DNA of 64,000 bases from Glaciecola petra (GCF_031846345.1 NZ_JAVRHX010000008.1:1-64000); one strand, 5' to 3'; shown: positions 1-7,405, counted from the first letter of the stretch. The notes: generated by a model from the letters alone, not told the origin. Numbers and translations are program-made.

Positions 1-284
1 TGGCGAAATAAGAGGTCAGAGTAAATGACTCGTCACGCTTACTTCTTTGCGTTTCTTTTAAAGGCGAGTATCATATATGACACTGACCCCTTTTTTTGTC
101 GTAGACACTCTTAATGAGTGCCCACACAGATTGTCTTGCTACTAATTGTTAAAGAACACCGTGCAACAATTACTCCCTAGGAGTAATTTTGCGCAATGAG
201 GACAAACATTACTCTGAGGAGTAAAACCAACATCGCGTCGTTACACTGCGCTGGAGGAGGATAAAAGACCCTGCCTCAAGCGGG
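1..284 (-). ncRNA. rRNA operon leader (5' part of pre-16S transcript, partial)
   Basis: Read on the minus strand, this region has the layout of a gammaproteobacterial rrn leader. A boxA antitermination element (TGTTCTTTAACAATT, 144-158) is followed by the conserved leader segment ACAATCTGTGTGGGCACTC (116-134). Two promoters lie upstream, to the right. In the E. coli leader the 16S gene starts about 130-150 nt after boxA, so the 16S gene should begin at or just beyond the left edge and run leftward out of the window. No mature rRNA sequence is present here. Two small hairpins (168-188 and 209-224) precede boxA and may fill the boxB position. The 16S-23S spacer also carries a boxA, but the upstream promoters favour the 16S leader. 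Confidence 0.85.
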
Positions 285-290
285 ATGCGA

Positions 291-318
291 ATACTACTGC
301 AATCGCAAATTTTGTCAA
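291..318 (-). promoter_or_regulatory. rrn promoter, proximal (P2-like)
   Basis: On the minus strand there is a -35 box TTGACA (318-313), a 16-bp spacer and a -10 box TAGTAT (296-291). Transcription would start near 284 and run into the boxA leader. The 16-bp spacing is typical of rrn promoters. Confidence 0.75.
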
Positions 319-430
319 GGATATTTTGTTAAAAATTGGATAAAAAATTTATCTGTCAATTTCTTCCAAACCCCTAGCCATTAAAGCCTGTACAAATATT
401 AACCGACCGACTTTAAGTAAGCGAGCGCGC

Positions 431-458
431 ATTCTACAGATCTAAAACATCTTAACAA
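431..458 (-). promoter_or_regulatory. rrn promoter, distal (P1-like)
   Basis: On the minus strand there is a -35 box TTGTTA (458-453), a 16-bp spacer and a -10 box TAGAAT (436-431), followed at once by the GC-rich discriminator GCGCGCTC. This closely resembles E. coli rrn P1 (TTGTCA, 16 bp, TATAAT, GCGCC), where the discriminator gives stringent and growth-rate control. The DNA upstream (460-560) is AT-rich, as expected for an UP element. Confidence 0.75.
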
Positions 459-654
459 GCCCATATCTAAAATTAATCGCTGAAATCAAACATTAAATTT
501 GTAAAACCCATAGATTTATTTCAATAACGTTATATTGGTAAATTGTTTGTTTATAATTTGTATAAAAATATTTACATCTTCTGCTAGCTATATTTTTCTA
601 AGGCTTTAATATATTGCCACATATTTTCAAAGCGATGCCCAAATGGGAGGTACA

Positions 655-1116
655 ATGTTGACGTTAAAAATGCCATTGGTTGCTATAATAACGCTATTAT
701 TTGCGGTAGTTACCTATTTTATCAACTTAGAATTTAACGATACATCAATAGCTTATTTTTTACCCAGTATCTTAATATTACTTTTTGGATTGAGTTTGAT
801 GTTGCTCTCTATGCTTATTAACAAAGAGTCAGCAGCAGTTGGCGAAGCTGATGTAGAAGATAATAATATTGCCACTCTTTATATTGGAAATCTTGCTTAC
901 AAGGCAAACGAACAAACTGTCCAAGAGCATTTTGAAAATATAGGTTTTGTTAAATCAGTACGCTTGGTAAAAGATAAAAAGACTGGCCGACGCAAAGGAT
1001 TTGGATTTATTGAAGTAGCCGCTAAGGATCAGCCTAAATTTATTAAAAAGTTCAATGATTCCATATTTATGGAACGCAACTTGATCGTTCGCTTAGCAAA
1101 CGACAAACAATATTAG
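655..1116 (+). CDS. membrane-anchored RRM-domain RNA-binding protein
   Basis: This is a small protein of about 153 residues. The N-terminal ~57 residues form two hydrophobic membrane segments joined by a short acidic loop. After a linker comes one RNA recognition motif (about residues 73-152) with RNP2 (LYIGNL) and RNP1 (RKGFGFIEV), including the aromatic residues that stack on RNA. RRM proteins of this size in gammaproteobacteria are often cold-shock or RNA-chaperone-like, but the membrane anchor suggests a role near the membrane. The ATG at 655 is preferred over the one at 643 because the ribosome-binding site GGAGG (646-650) sits correctly only for 655. It is divergent from the rrn leader and convergent with the next gene. 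Domain call is firm; function is unknown. Confidence 0.85.
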   Translation: MLTLKMPLVAIITLLFAVVTYFINLEFNDTSIAYFLPSILILLFGLSLMLLSMLINKESAAVGEADVEDNNIATLYIGNLAYKANEQTVQEHFENIGFVKSVRLVKDKKTGRRKGFGFIEVAAKDQPKFIKKFNDSIFMERNLIVRLANDKQY

Positions 1117-1165
1117 GCTTTCTTTAGCCACATTTACGTTAATAAAGACAGTTGAATGAACATAG

Positions 1166-1191
1166 TACGACTACTTTACATAGTAGTCGTA
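1166..1191. terminator. hairpin between convergent genes, possible terminator
   Basis: A perfect 9-bp stem (TACGACTAC/GTAGTCGTA) with an 8-nt loop lies between the convergent RRM and DUF5610 genes. It lacks a strong U-tract on either strand, so it is at best a weak bidirectional terminator. Confidence 0.45.
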
Positions 1192-1195
1192 AGTA

Positions 1196-2356
1196 CTAAT
1201 CAAATTTGCGATTAAAGCTATGAAATTTATTGATAGCTTGCAATAAATCCGGCACTTGAACGTCTTTCATTTGATTGACAAGGCCATTGATAATTTGATT
1301 AAAATCCTGTTCGTCCTCTAGTATTTGTTTGCTTGAGTCAATAACGCCTAAGTACTTACTCAGATAATCTGCAACTTGTTTAGGCGACTCGGGTAAATCG
1401 TTTTTCAAGTTTGTTGAAGAGTTAACAATTGCTTTTGCAGAACGAAGCAGATGTTCATCAGAATACCCTTCTAATTGACTTTTAGCGTAACTATCTTCAA
1501 CAGACCCTCTGTAGAAGCTGTCTAATAGAGCATCCGTTTGATTCACTAGATTAGCTAGTCTATCAACTTGACCAAGTTCGTATTCGTGCTTCATTTGAAT
1601 ACTACTGATTTTGCTCTCGGCTACGTTTATTGAAAACGAAATACCCGAACTGCTAGTGGTAAAGTTTTTCTCATTGCTTTTTGTCGAAGCTGAAACCTCA
1701 GATTTTATCAGCACGTTGTCAAAGCTCAAGCTGCCCCGACTATAATCACTCAGTGTAATATCTATTTCGTTATAAGCCTCATTGCTATTTGATGTGTCAG
1801 TTGCGCTAGCATTTGAAATAATATTATCTAAGCTCAACCTATCAACGCCTTGCAAAATGGCATTTTTTATTTGGTCGATACTATCGAAGGTATTTTCATC
1901 AGCAAGTCCAATTAATTCGATCTTGGCCTGATCAATACCCACTTCTACGCCCTTGATTGCTTCGTTTCTATAAAAATTAAGTTGTTCTTCAGAATAATTT
2001 TGGCTAGCCAAATTATGTAGAGCCTTACCGACAAAACTAACCACATTAGCGGTAATTTTATCAATGCCCGCCTCAAATGAAGACGCACCTTTTTCTACAT
2101 CAAACCGTTCATTAAGATTTTTTTCTGTATTGATCGTGCTAGGGACACCAACAGAAACGCCAACATTCTTTTTCAAGGAAAAAGATACTACTTTTGCAAT
2201 AACAGCATCGCTTTGATGAGATGCGCTATAAGTGTCATCTGCTGAAGCGATATTGCTTGCCGGTTTGTCGACTAGCTGGCTTTGCCGAATTCCATTATTG
2301 GAAGGCTCGCCCACAGCTTTCGACGACAAAATATTTTGTGTCTGTAACGTGTTCAT
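1196..2356 (-). CDS. DUF5610 domain-containing protein
   Basis: This is a protein of about 386 residues with no signal peptide or membrane segment. It is rich in Ser, Asn and Asp and low in aromatic residues. The segment at roughly residues 95-160 (including ANVVSFV and EAIKGVEVGIDQAK) resembles DUF5610, a helical domain found in gammaproteobacterial proteins of unknown function. The rest looks disordered and helical, somewhat like flagellar-hook or secreted accessory proteins, but no motif fixes a role. The ATG at 2356 is preferred over one 27 nt upstream because a GAGGT element precedes it. It is divergent from trmA. The DUF assignment is from memory of the family pattern and needs a profile search. 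Confidence 0.7.
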   Translation of the reverse strand: MNTLQTQNILSSKAVGEPSNNGIRQSQLVDKPASNIASADDTYSASHQSDAVIAKVVSFSLKKNVGVSVGVPSTINTEKNLNERFDVEKGASSFEAGIDKITANVVSFVGKALHNLASQNYSEEQLNFYRNEAIKGVEVGIDQAKIELIGLADENTFDSIDQIKNAILQGVDRLSLDNIISNASATDTSNSNEAYNEIDITLSDYSRGSLSFDNVLIKSEVSASTKSNEKNFTTSSSGISFSINVAESKISSIQMKHEYELGQVDRLANLVNQTDALLDSFYRGSVEDSYAKSQLEGYSDEHLLRSAKAIVNSSTNLKNDLPESPKQVADYLSKYLGVIDSSKQILEDEQDFNQIINGLVNQMKDVQVPDLLQAINKFHSFNRKFD

Positions 2357-2482
2357 AAAAAGATACCTCACTATCCTCAACATAGATATCGGCCAAACAG
2401 GGCGATTTCTTTAGCAAAGAGTTGGTAAATTTTTCAATTACGTTAAAATCCTCAGCAAATATTTTTATCACACTAAGCAAAT

Positions 2483-3580
2483 ATGTCTTCAGACCTCCAA
2501 ATTCAATACGATTTGCAACTTATTAATAAGCAAAAAGAGCTGGCAAATTTACTCAACCCGTTCTACTCGGGACCAATAACAACATACGCATCTTCACCTC
2601 AACATTATAGAATGAGGGCGGAGTTCAGAATATGGCATGAAGGTACAGATACTTTTCATATTATGTTTAATCAACAAACTAAAGAAAAGTACAAAGTTGA
2701 TAACCTACCTGCCGCTAATCTACTCATAAACATGGCTATGAAAGAAGTCATTGAAAAAGTTATCAGTAGCCAAGAACTGCGCACAAAACTATTTCAGATT
2801 GACTATTTGTCATCCACAACTAATGAGCTAGTGATAAGCATGATTTATCACAAAAAATTGACCCCAGAATGGATTAGCGCAGCCGAGGATTTACAAACTC
2901 ATTTAGCACATTTAGGGAAAATAAATATTATCGGGCGGGCGAAAAAGCAAAAGTTGGTGCTTGGTAGCGATTATGTCAATGAGTGCCTATCAATAAATGG
3001 CCAAACTTATGTTTTTAAGCAAATTGAAAATAGTTTTACGCAACCCAACGCTAGTATTAACGTTAACATGATTGAATGGGTGGCTGAAAATGCATCACAA
3101 AACCAGACAGACTTATTAGAGCTATATTGTGGCGCTGGCAATTTTACTATTCCTTTAGGTCGCTCATTTAGGAAAGTGTTTGCTACAGAAATTTCCAAAA
3201 CATCTGTAAACGCTGCACATGAGAACATTAAATCAAATAACGCTAACAATATAGAAATTGCTCGTTTGTCGAGCGAAGAATTTGTTGAAGCATATAACAA
3301 GGTGAGAGAATTCAAACGACTCAAAGCTATACAATTGGACACTTATGATTTTACTAGTGTCTTGGTTGACCCACCGCGTGCAGGGCTAGATCCAGGAACC
3401 CTTAAACTCATCTCACAGTTTGAACATATTATTTATATTAGTTGCAACCCACAGACCTTGGCTGAAAATTTAGAACAATTGTCTAATAGTCATCAAATAA
3501 AAGCAGCCGCAATATTTGATCAATTTCCATTCACTCCTCACATAGAAAGTGGTGTTATATTGTCAAAAAATAATAAATAA
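2483..3580 (+). CDS. trmA: tRNA (uracil-5-)-methyltransferase TrmA
   Basis: TrmA makes 5-methyluridine at position 54 of the T loop of tRNA (and of tmRNA in E. coli) using S-adenosylmethionine. The protein has 365 residues, the usual family length. Visible motifs are the SAM-binding LLELYCGAGN (211-220), DPPRAG (296-301), the catalytic nucleophile Cys321 in YISCNPQTL, and the general base Glu355 in HIESG. The N-terminal third carries the RNA-contacting sequence HYRMRAEFRIW. There is no TRAM domain or Fe-S cysteine cluster, which separates it from RlmC/RlmD. The fabR gene converges on it with a 1-nt gap, so the two genes end back to back. Confidence 0.96.
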   Translation: MSSDLQIQYDLQLINKQKELANLLNPFYSGPITTYASSPQHYRMRAEFRIWHEGTDTFHIMFNQQTKEKYKVDNLPAANLLINMAMKEVIEKVISSQELRTKLFQIDYLSSTTNELVISMIYHKKLTPEWISAAEDLQTHLAHLGKINIIGRAKKQKLVLGSDYVNECLSINGQTYVFKQIENSFTQPNASINVNMIEWVAENASQNQTDLLELYCGAGNFTIPLGRSFRKVFATEISKTSVNAAHENIKSNNANNIEIARLSSEEFVEAYNKVREFKRLKAIQLDTYDFTSVLVDPPRAGLDPGTLKLISQFEHIIYISCNPQTLAENLEQLSNSHQIKAAAIFDQFPFTPHIESGVILSKNNK

Positions 3581-3581
3581 A

Positions 3582-4190
3582 CTAAGTTTTATTAAGTGCA
3601 GCGTATTGTATGGCACCAAACTGAATAAATCTTAACTGCACTTTTACCCTGTCTGCTATATCTTTAATATCGACAGAATTAGCGTCAAGCGCCTCTGCAC
3701 CAGCATTAAATACCAACTTAACCATAGCCTCTGCTTGCAAAGACGCGATATAAGTTGGCACATTTAAACGTAACACGATGTAGTCGCTTAACTCTTTGGT
3801 AAAATGTCTGATTTCCCGCATAACGGCCGCTCTAAACGAAGAAGAAGTGCCGGTATGTTCACGCAACAAAAGTCTAAATAAATTAGGATTTTGTAATATG
3901 AATTCCATAAAGGTATCGACAGAAATAGTAATAATACTGCCACCAGAGGATATTCTTTTGCGCGCTTGACGCATTAGTTGTCTTAATGCCAAGCCCGATT
4001 CATCGACCAGAGTCAATCCTAACTCATTAATATCAGTGAAGTGACGATAAAAAGAAGTAGGCGCGATATTAGCTTCACGCGCAACTTCACGCAGGCTTAT
4101 GCTGGTAAAGCTTTTGTTGTCATCCAATAAAGCGAAAGCAGCAGCTATTATGCGCTGGCGAGTTTCTTGTTTTTGCTGTTGTCTATTCAT
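3582..4190 (-). CDS. fabR: TetR-family repressor of unsaturated fatty acid synthesis, FabR
   Basis: This is a TetR-family regulator of about 202 residues. The N-terminal helix-turn-helix includes SLREVAREANIAPTSFYRHF, a close match to FabR/DesT proteins. FabR senses the acyl-CoA/acyl-ACP pool and represses genes for unsaturated fatty acid formation. The divergent neighbour is a fatty acid desaturase, and a perfect inverted repeat of FabR type (GCGTACA-N2-TGTACGC) lies between them at 4298-4313. The start ATG at 4190 gives the N-terminus MNRQQQKQETRQRI, typical of the family; the nine codons upstream are unlikely to be translated. It probably controls its neighbour and perhaps itself. Confidence 0.9.
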   Translation of the reverse strand: MNRQQQKQETRQRIIAAAFALLDDNKSFTSISLREVAREANIAPTSFYRHFTDINELGLTLVDESGLALRQLMRQARKRISSGGSIITISVDTFMEFILQNPNLFRLLLREHTGTSSSFRAAVMREIRHFTKELSDYIVLRLNVPTYIASLQAEAMVKLVFNAGAEALDANSVDIKDIADRVKVQLRFIQFGAIQYAALNKT

Positions 4191-4267
4191 TAAAATTTGG
4201 CAGAAAAGTAAACTCACAAAAGGTTATTAGATACAGACAAACAAGGCAAGGCTTTGAAAGATAATAC

Positions 4268-4296
4268 TTGCACTTTAATGACCAAAAAGATAAATT
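4268..4296 (+). promoter_or_regulatory. candidate sigma-70 promoter of the desaturase gene
   Basis: TTGCAC (4268-4273), a 17-bp spacer and TAAATT (4291-4296). Transcription would start near 4303, inside the FabR-like operator, leaving a leader of about 35 nt. Inferred from consensus only. Confidence 0.5.
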
Positions 4297-4297
4297 T

Positions 4298-4313
4298 GCG
4301 TACAGTTGTACGC
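4298..4313. promoter_or_regulatory. FabR-type operator palindrome
   Basis: A perfect inverted repeat GCGTACA-GT-TGTACGC lies between fabR and the desaturase gene and overlaps the predicted desaturase transcription start. It matches the form of the FabR/DesT operator family, so repression by steric block is expected. Confidence 0.75.
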
Positions 4314-4336
4314 TGAACTTTGAGTAGTAATATATT

Positions 4337-5470
4337 TTGAAAAAACCACCCCTTATCACGCTTAATGTAACCTTATTTATTGTAACGTCTTTGATTGCTC
4401 TTTTGGGCATACCAATATGGGCTTATGTATACGGTATTTCATGGGTAGAAATTGCGGTTGCAGTCGGTTTGTTTTTCTTTACGGGTATGTCGATAACTGC
4501 GGGATATCATCGCCTTTGGTCACACAAAACTTATGATGCACATCCAGTAATCAAGGTTATTTTGGCAACTGGTGGTGCCATGGCAGTACAGAATAGTATT
4601 CTGCATTGGTGCAGCGATCATAGAGTCCACCATCGCCACGTTGACGAAAATGGCATGGATCCATATTCGGCAAAAAGAGGTTTTTGGTTTTCGCATATTG
4701 GTTGGATGTTACGAGAATATCAGGCAAAGCGTTATAGCGACTATGCCAACTGCAAAGACTTACAAAAAGATAAAGTTGTCATGTGGCAACATAAATATTA
4801 TTTGGCCATTGTTTTGATTGCTAATTTCGGAATTACAGGCTTTTTAGGATGGTTAAATGGCAGTATTATTGGCATGATTCTAGTAGCTGGTGTAGCTCGA
4901 TTAGTAGCTGTTCATCACGTAACTTTCTTTATAAACTCTCTTGCTCACATTTGGGGTAAACGACCTTACACTGACAAAAATTCTGCTAGAGACAATGGGA
5001 TACTTGCATTTTTCACTTTTGGCGAAGGCTATCACAATTTTCATCATATTTTTGAATATGATTACAGAAACGGCATCAAATGGTGGCATTATGATCCAAC
5101 CAAATGGCTCATCAAAACATTATCATTGTGCAATTTGGCGAAAAATTTACGCACTACACCTGAAGAACGTATCGAAAAAGCTCGTTTAGCTATGGAATTA
5201 AAATACGCAACTACGAAACTATTGCTTTTGCCGAATGCAGATGAAGTGCTCGCAAAAATGCAAGCTGAATACGATATTTTAGTACAACGCATGAGTGAAT
5301 ATTACAAAGCTAGAAAGGCCCTAGTTGCTTTGAAAAAGAAGTCTCTTCAAGAGAATTACGAAAAACTAGAACTTGATTTTAAGTATAAAGAGCTTAAACA
5401 GTCGGTCATCTTACAAAAAGAAAAGTGGCAGTCTATTTATAGCTTTTACTTAGAGCCAGCTCGCGCTTAA
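4337..5470 (+). CDS. acyl-CoA / fatty acid delta-9 desaturase (DesA-like)
   Basis: This integral-membrane di-iron desaturase inserts a cis double bond into saturated acyl chains, providing aerobic unsaturated fatty acid synthesis and cold adaptation. All three histidine boxes are present: HRLWSH (58-63), HRVHH (95-99) and HNFHH (233-237). Four hydrophobic segments flank them. The last ~100 residues (from about 275) form a charged, probably coiled-coil tail beyond the catalytic core. The start is a TTG at 4337, chosen because the N-terminus MKKPPLITLN is the family form and no ATG is available; the ribosome-binding site is weak. Expression is probably repressed by the divergent FabR. Whether it acts on acyl-CoA or lipid-bound chains cannot be told from sequence. 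Confidence 0.92.
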   Translation: MKKPPLITLNVTLFIVTSLIALLGIPIWAYVYGISWVEIAVAVGLFFFTGMSITAGYHRLWSHKTYDAHPVIKVILATGGAMAVQNSILHWCSDHRVHHRHVDENGMDPYSAKRGFWFSHIGWMLREYQAKRYSDYANCKDLQKDKVVMWQHKYYLAIVLIANFGITGFLGWLNGSIIGMILVAGVARLVAVHHVTFFINSLAHIWGKRPYTDKNSARDNGILAFFTFGEGYHNFHHIFEYDYRNGIKWWHYDPTKWLIKTLSLCNLAKNLRTTPEERIEKARLAMELKYATTKLLLLPNADEVLAKMQAEYDILVQRMSEYYKARKALVALKKKSLQENYEKLELDFKYKELKQSVILQKEKWQSIYSFYLEPARA

Positions 5471-5486
5471 GCCCTGTTTCATAACA

Positions 5487-5514
5487 AAAAAGGCATTCAT
5501 AAGAATGCCTTTTT
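5487..5514. terminator. bidirectional rho-independent terminator
   Basis: The stem AAAAGGCATTC/GAATGCCTTTT with a 4-nt loop lies just after the desaturase gene. A T-run on each strand lets it serve the convergent gene at 5556-5855 as well. Confidence 0.85.
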
Positions 5515-5555
5515 ATTGTCTGGGAGAGACGTATATTCTATTTTTAGTGAAATAA

Positions 5556-5855
5556 TTAATCCGCTTTTGATTTTTTGGGTTCAACTTGGTTGATTTTAGC
5601 TAAATCAACAATTTGAATTTTCCCTTGCGGTAAGTTTGGATCAATATCAACTTGATGTGAAACGGTTAATAAAGTGTTTTTGATCGAAATATTGATTTCA
5701 TTTTTGACTTCGCGAATACTATTATTGATAAAATTTGCGGTGATTTGATACACCACACTATTTTCGTCAACTTTGACCGAGCTTGCATTCGCCATAGTTG
5801 AAAATGCGCAAGCAGTGATAAGCAAAGTTGCAAGTAATTTGCGTGAAAGTTTCAT
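5556..5855 (-). CDS. small secreted protein of unknown function (99 aa)
   Basis: I do not recognise this gene. The product begins with a clear Sec signal peptide (MKLSRKLLATLLITACAFSTMANA), with cleavage expected after residue 24-25. This leaves a periplasmic domain of about 74 residues with an amphipathic middle, no cysteine and a Lys-rich C-terminus. A good ribosome-binding site (AGAGGAA) supports the ATG at 5855. A sigma-54 type promoter (5966-5981, minus strand) and a 17-bp palindrome (6100-6116) lie upstream. Both resemble elements in front of the PspC operon and the yggN-like gene. I infer an envelope-stress role through shared regulation; the sequence itself gives no function. Confidence 0.8.
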   Translation of the reverse strand: MKLSRKLLATLLITACAFSTMANASSVKVDENSVVYQITANFINNSIREVKNEINISIKNTLLTVSHQVDIDPNLPQGKIQIVDLAKINQVEPKKSKAD

Positions 5856-5965
5856 TATATGTTCCTCTAAATGTATGGTTAATGATCAAGATTTTGCTTA
5901 CGACATAAAAAATCTTAATCTCAATGGTTACTATTTTGTGATAACCCTATACTGATACCAGCCTT

Positions 5966-5981
5966 AGCCATTCTTGTGCCA
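5966..5981 (-). promoter_or_regulatory. candidate sigma-54 promoter for the 99-aa secreted protein
   Basis: On the minus strand the sequence is TGGCACAAGAATGGCT, against the consensus TGGCAC-N5-TTGCW. The -24 box is perfect, GG and GC are 10 bp apart as required, and the -12 box has one mismatch (TGGC). It points at the gene starting at 5855, with a leader of about 100 nt. Confidence 0.5.
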
Positions 5982-6099
5982 AACTATTATTAATTTTAAA
6001 AATATCAATTTTTACATGCACTTATTTGGAAAATATACATGCTAACTATAAATAATGAGGAAGACACCGTTCATCCCTTAGTCTTTTTCACTACCAATT

Positions 6100-6116
6100 T
6101 TGGTCAAAATAACTAA
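6100..6116. promoter_or_regulatory. 17-bp palindromic upstream activator site, copy 1
   Basis: On the minus strand the sequence is TTAGTTATTTTGACCAA. It is nearly the same as the sites at 7278-7294 and 22958-22974, and it lies 118 bp upstream of the sigma-54 type promoter at 5966-5981. A 10-bp direct repeat, CTATTAGTTA, occurs at 6117-6126 and 6141-6150 next to it and may be a second, weaker site. Confidence 0.55.
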
Positions 6117-6198
6117 CTATTAGTTAATAGAATTAAAACCCTATTAGTTAGAAACGTTTGTTCTTTCAAAAGACTGTTTTTCCTTCCGGATTTGCTAG

Positions 6199-6207
6199 TG
6201 TTATAAT
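6199..6207 (+). promoter_or_regulatory. extended -10 promoter of dusA
   Basis: TGTTATAAT, an extended -10 element with the full TATAAT hexamer, lies 36 nt before the dusA start codon. No good -35 box is visible, as is usual for extended -10 promoters. Confidence 0.5.
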
Positions 6208-6243
6208 CATAATGTTGCAATTAACCGGCCTTATTCCACCTTG

Positions 6244-7263
6244 ATGCATTCAAAACTAAATATTGATCACCGTTTCTCAGTCGCCCCTATGCTTGATTGG
6301 ACCGACCGCCATTGTCGGTTTTTCTTGCGACTGCTATCTAAGCAAGCAGTGTTGTATACTGAAATGGTGACTACTGGCGCTATCATTTATGGCAAAGGTG
6401 ATTATTTAAGTTTCAACAAAGAAGAACACCCTGTTGTACTTCAATTAGGCGGTAGCGACCCTACTGATATGGCTCGATGTGCAAAAATTGCGCAGGAAAA
6501 AGGCTACGACGAAATAAACATAAACGTTGGCTGCCCCTCGGATAGAGTTAAAAATGGTAGTTTTGGCGCATGTTTAATGTCTACCCCATCTATTGTTGCC
6601 GATTGTCTTAGTGCTATGCAAAAAGAGGTAGATATCCCTGTAACGATCAAGTGTCGCATAGGCATAGATGATATGGACGACGATAAAGGCCTTTCAGATT
6701 TTATTTTGCCAATTAAAGATGCCGGTTGTGAACACTTTATTGTTCATGCAAGAAAAGCGTGGTTACAGGGCTTAAGTCCCAAGCAAAATCGAGATGTTCC
6801 TCCGCTCAACTACTCAAGAGTCTATCGATTGAAAGATGACAACCCAAACTTGTTTATTAGTATCAATGGCGGAATCAACAGCCTTGAAGAAGCTCAGTGC
6901 CATCTTGAGTATGTTGACGGCGTTATGCTTGGCAGGGAAATATATGCAAACCCCTTTATTCTCAATGATGTGGATAATCATATTTTCAAAACCCATCACC
7001 CTAAACCTAGAACCCGGTTAGACATCATTGAGGATATGACCGCTTATATCCACCAAGAACACGCCAAAGGCACTCGAGTTTGGCATATTGCGCGTCACAT
7101 ACTTGGTCTGTTTCAAGGTCAAATTGGCGGTAAAATATGGCGTCGTTACTTAAGCCAAAATGGCACAGGTAAACACAACAATCCAAATTTGTTACTTGAT
7201 GCCTATGAGCAGGTTAGCATCGCACAACATAAAGCTGAAAACTTCAAACTAAAAACTGGTTAA
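6244..7263 (+). CDS. dusA: tRNA-dihydrouridine synthase A
   Basis: DusA is an FMN-dependent enzyme that reduces uridines 20 and 20a in the D loop of tRNA with NADPH. The N-terminal motif APMLDWTDRHCRFF, the segment LYTEMVTTGAIIYGKGDYL and the catalytic cysteine (about Cys97) in NVGCPSDRV are diagnostic of the DusA subgroup rather than DusB or DusC. The FMN phosphate-binding end of the barrel (ISINGGI, GVMLGREIY) is present. The length of 339 residues is normal. The ATG at 6244 is preferred to the TTG directly before it. It is a single gene with its own promoter. Confidence 0.95.
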   Translation: MHSKLNIDHRFSVAPMLDWTDRHCRFFLRLLSKQAVLYTEMVTTGAIIYGKGDYLSFNKEEHPVVLQLGGSDPTDMARCAKIAQEKGYDEININVGCPSDRVKNGSFGACLMSTPSIVADCLSAMQKEVDIPVTIKCRIGIDDMDDDKGLSDFILPIKDAGCEHFIVHARKAWLQGLSPKQNRDVPPLNYSRVYRLKDDNPNLFISINGGINSLEEAQCHLEYVDGVMLGREIYANPFILNDVDNHIFKTHHPKPRTRLDIIEDMTAYIHQEHAKGTRVWHIARHILGLFQGQIGGKIWRRYLSQNGTGKHNNPNLLLDAYEQVSIAQHKAENFKLKTG

Positions 7264-7277
7264 ATTGACTATTATTA

Positions 7278-7294
7278 TTAGTTAAATAGACCAA
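7278..7294. promoter_or_regulatory. 17-bp palindromic upstream activator site, copy 2
   Basis: TTAGTTAAATAGACCAA lies 95 bp upstream of the sigma-54 type promoter at 7390-7405. It matches the site at 22958-22974 at 14 of 17 positions. This spacing is normal for a sigma-54 activator such as PspF. Confidence 0.6.
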
Positions 7295-7389
7295 ATTGCT
7301 CATTAAATTTCTTGAGCACACTCCTTATTTACATATAAAAACCTAATATGCTATTGATTTCATTGTGTTTTTATCAATTCATCGGATTT

Positions 7390-7405
7390 TGGCACGACTT
7401 TAGCT
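7390..7405 (+). promoter_or_regulatory. candidate sigma-54 promoter of the PspC operon
   Basis: TGGCACGACTTTAGCT against TGGCAC-N5-TTGCW: a perfect -24 box, correct GG-GC spacing and one mismatch in the -12 box. psp operons in enterobacteria are transcribed by sigma-54 with PspF, which fits the PspC gene downstream. The leader to the first small gene would be about 120 nt. Confidence 0.65.

Noticed and set aside
2295..2480. 61-codon minus-strand frame between the DUF5610 gene and trmA
   Set aside because: It overlaps the DUF5610 coding start, has no ribosome-binding site and no recognisable protein features.
4183..4410. 75-codon minus-strand frame across the fabR-desaturase gap
   Set aside because: It covers the operator and the desaturase N-terminus and has the composition of a non-coding strand.
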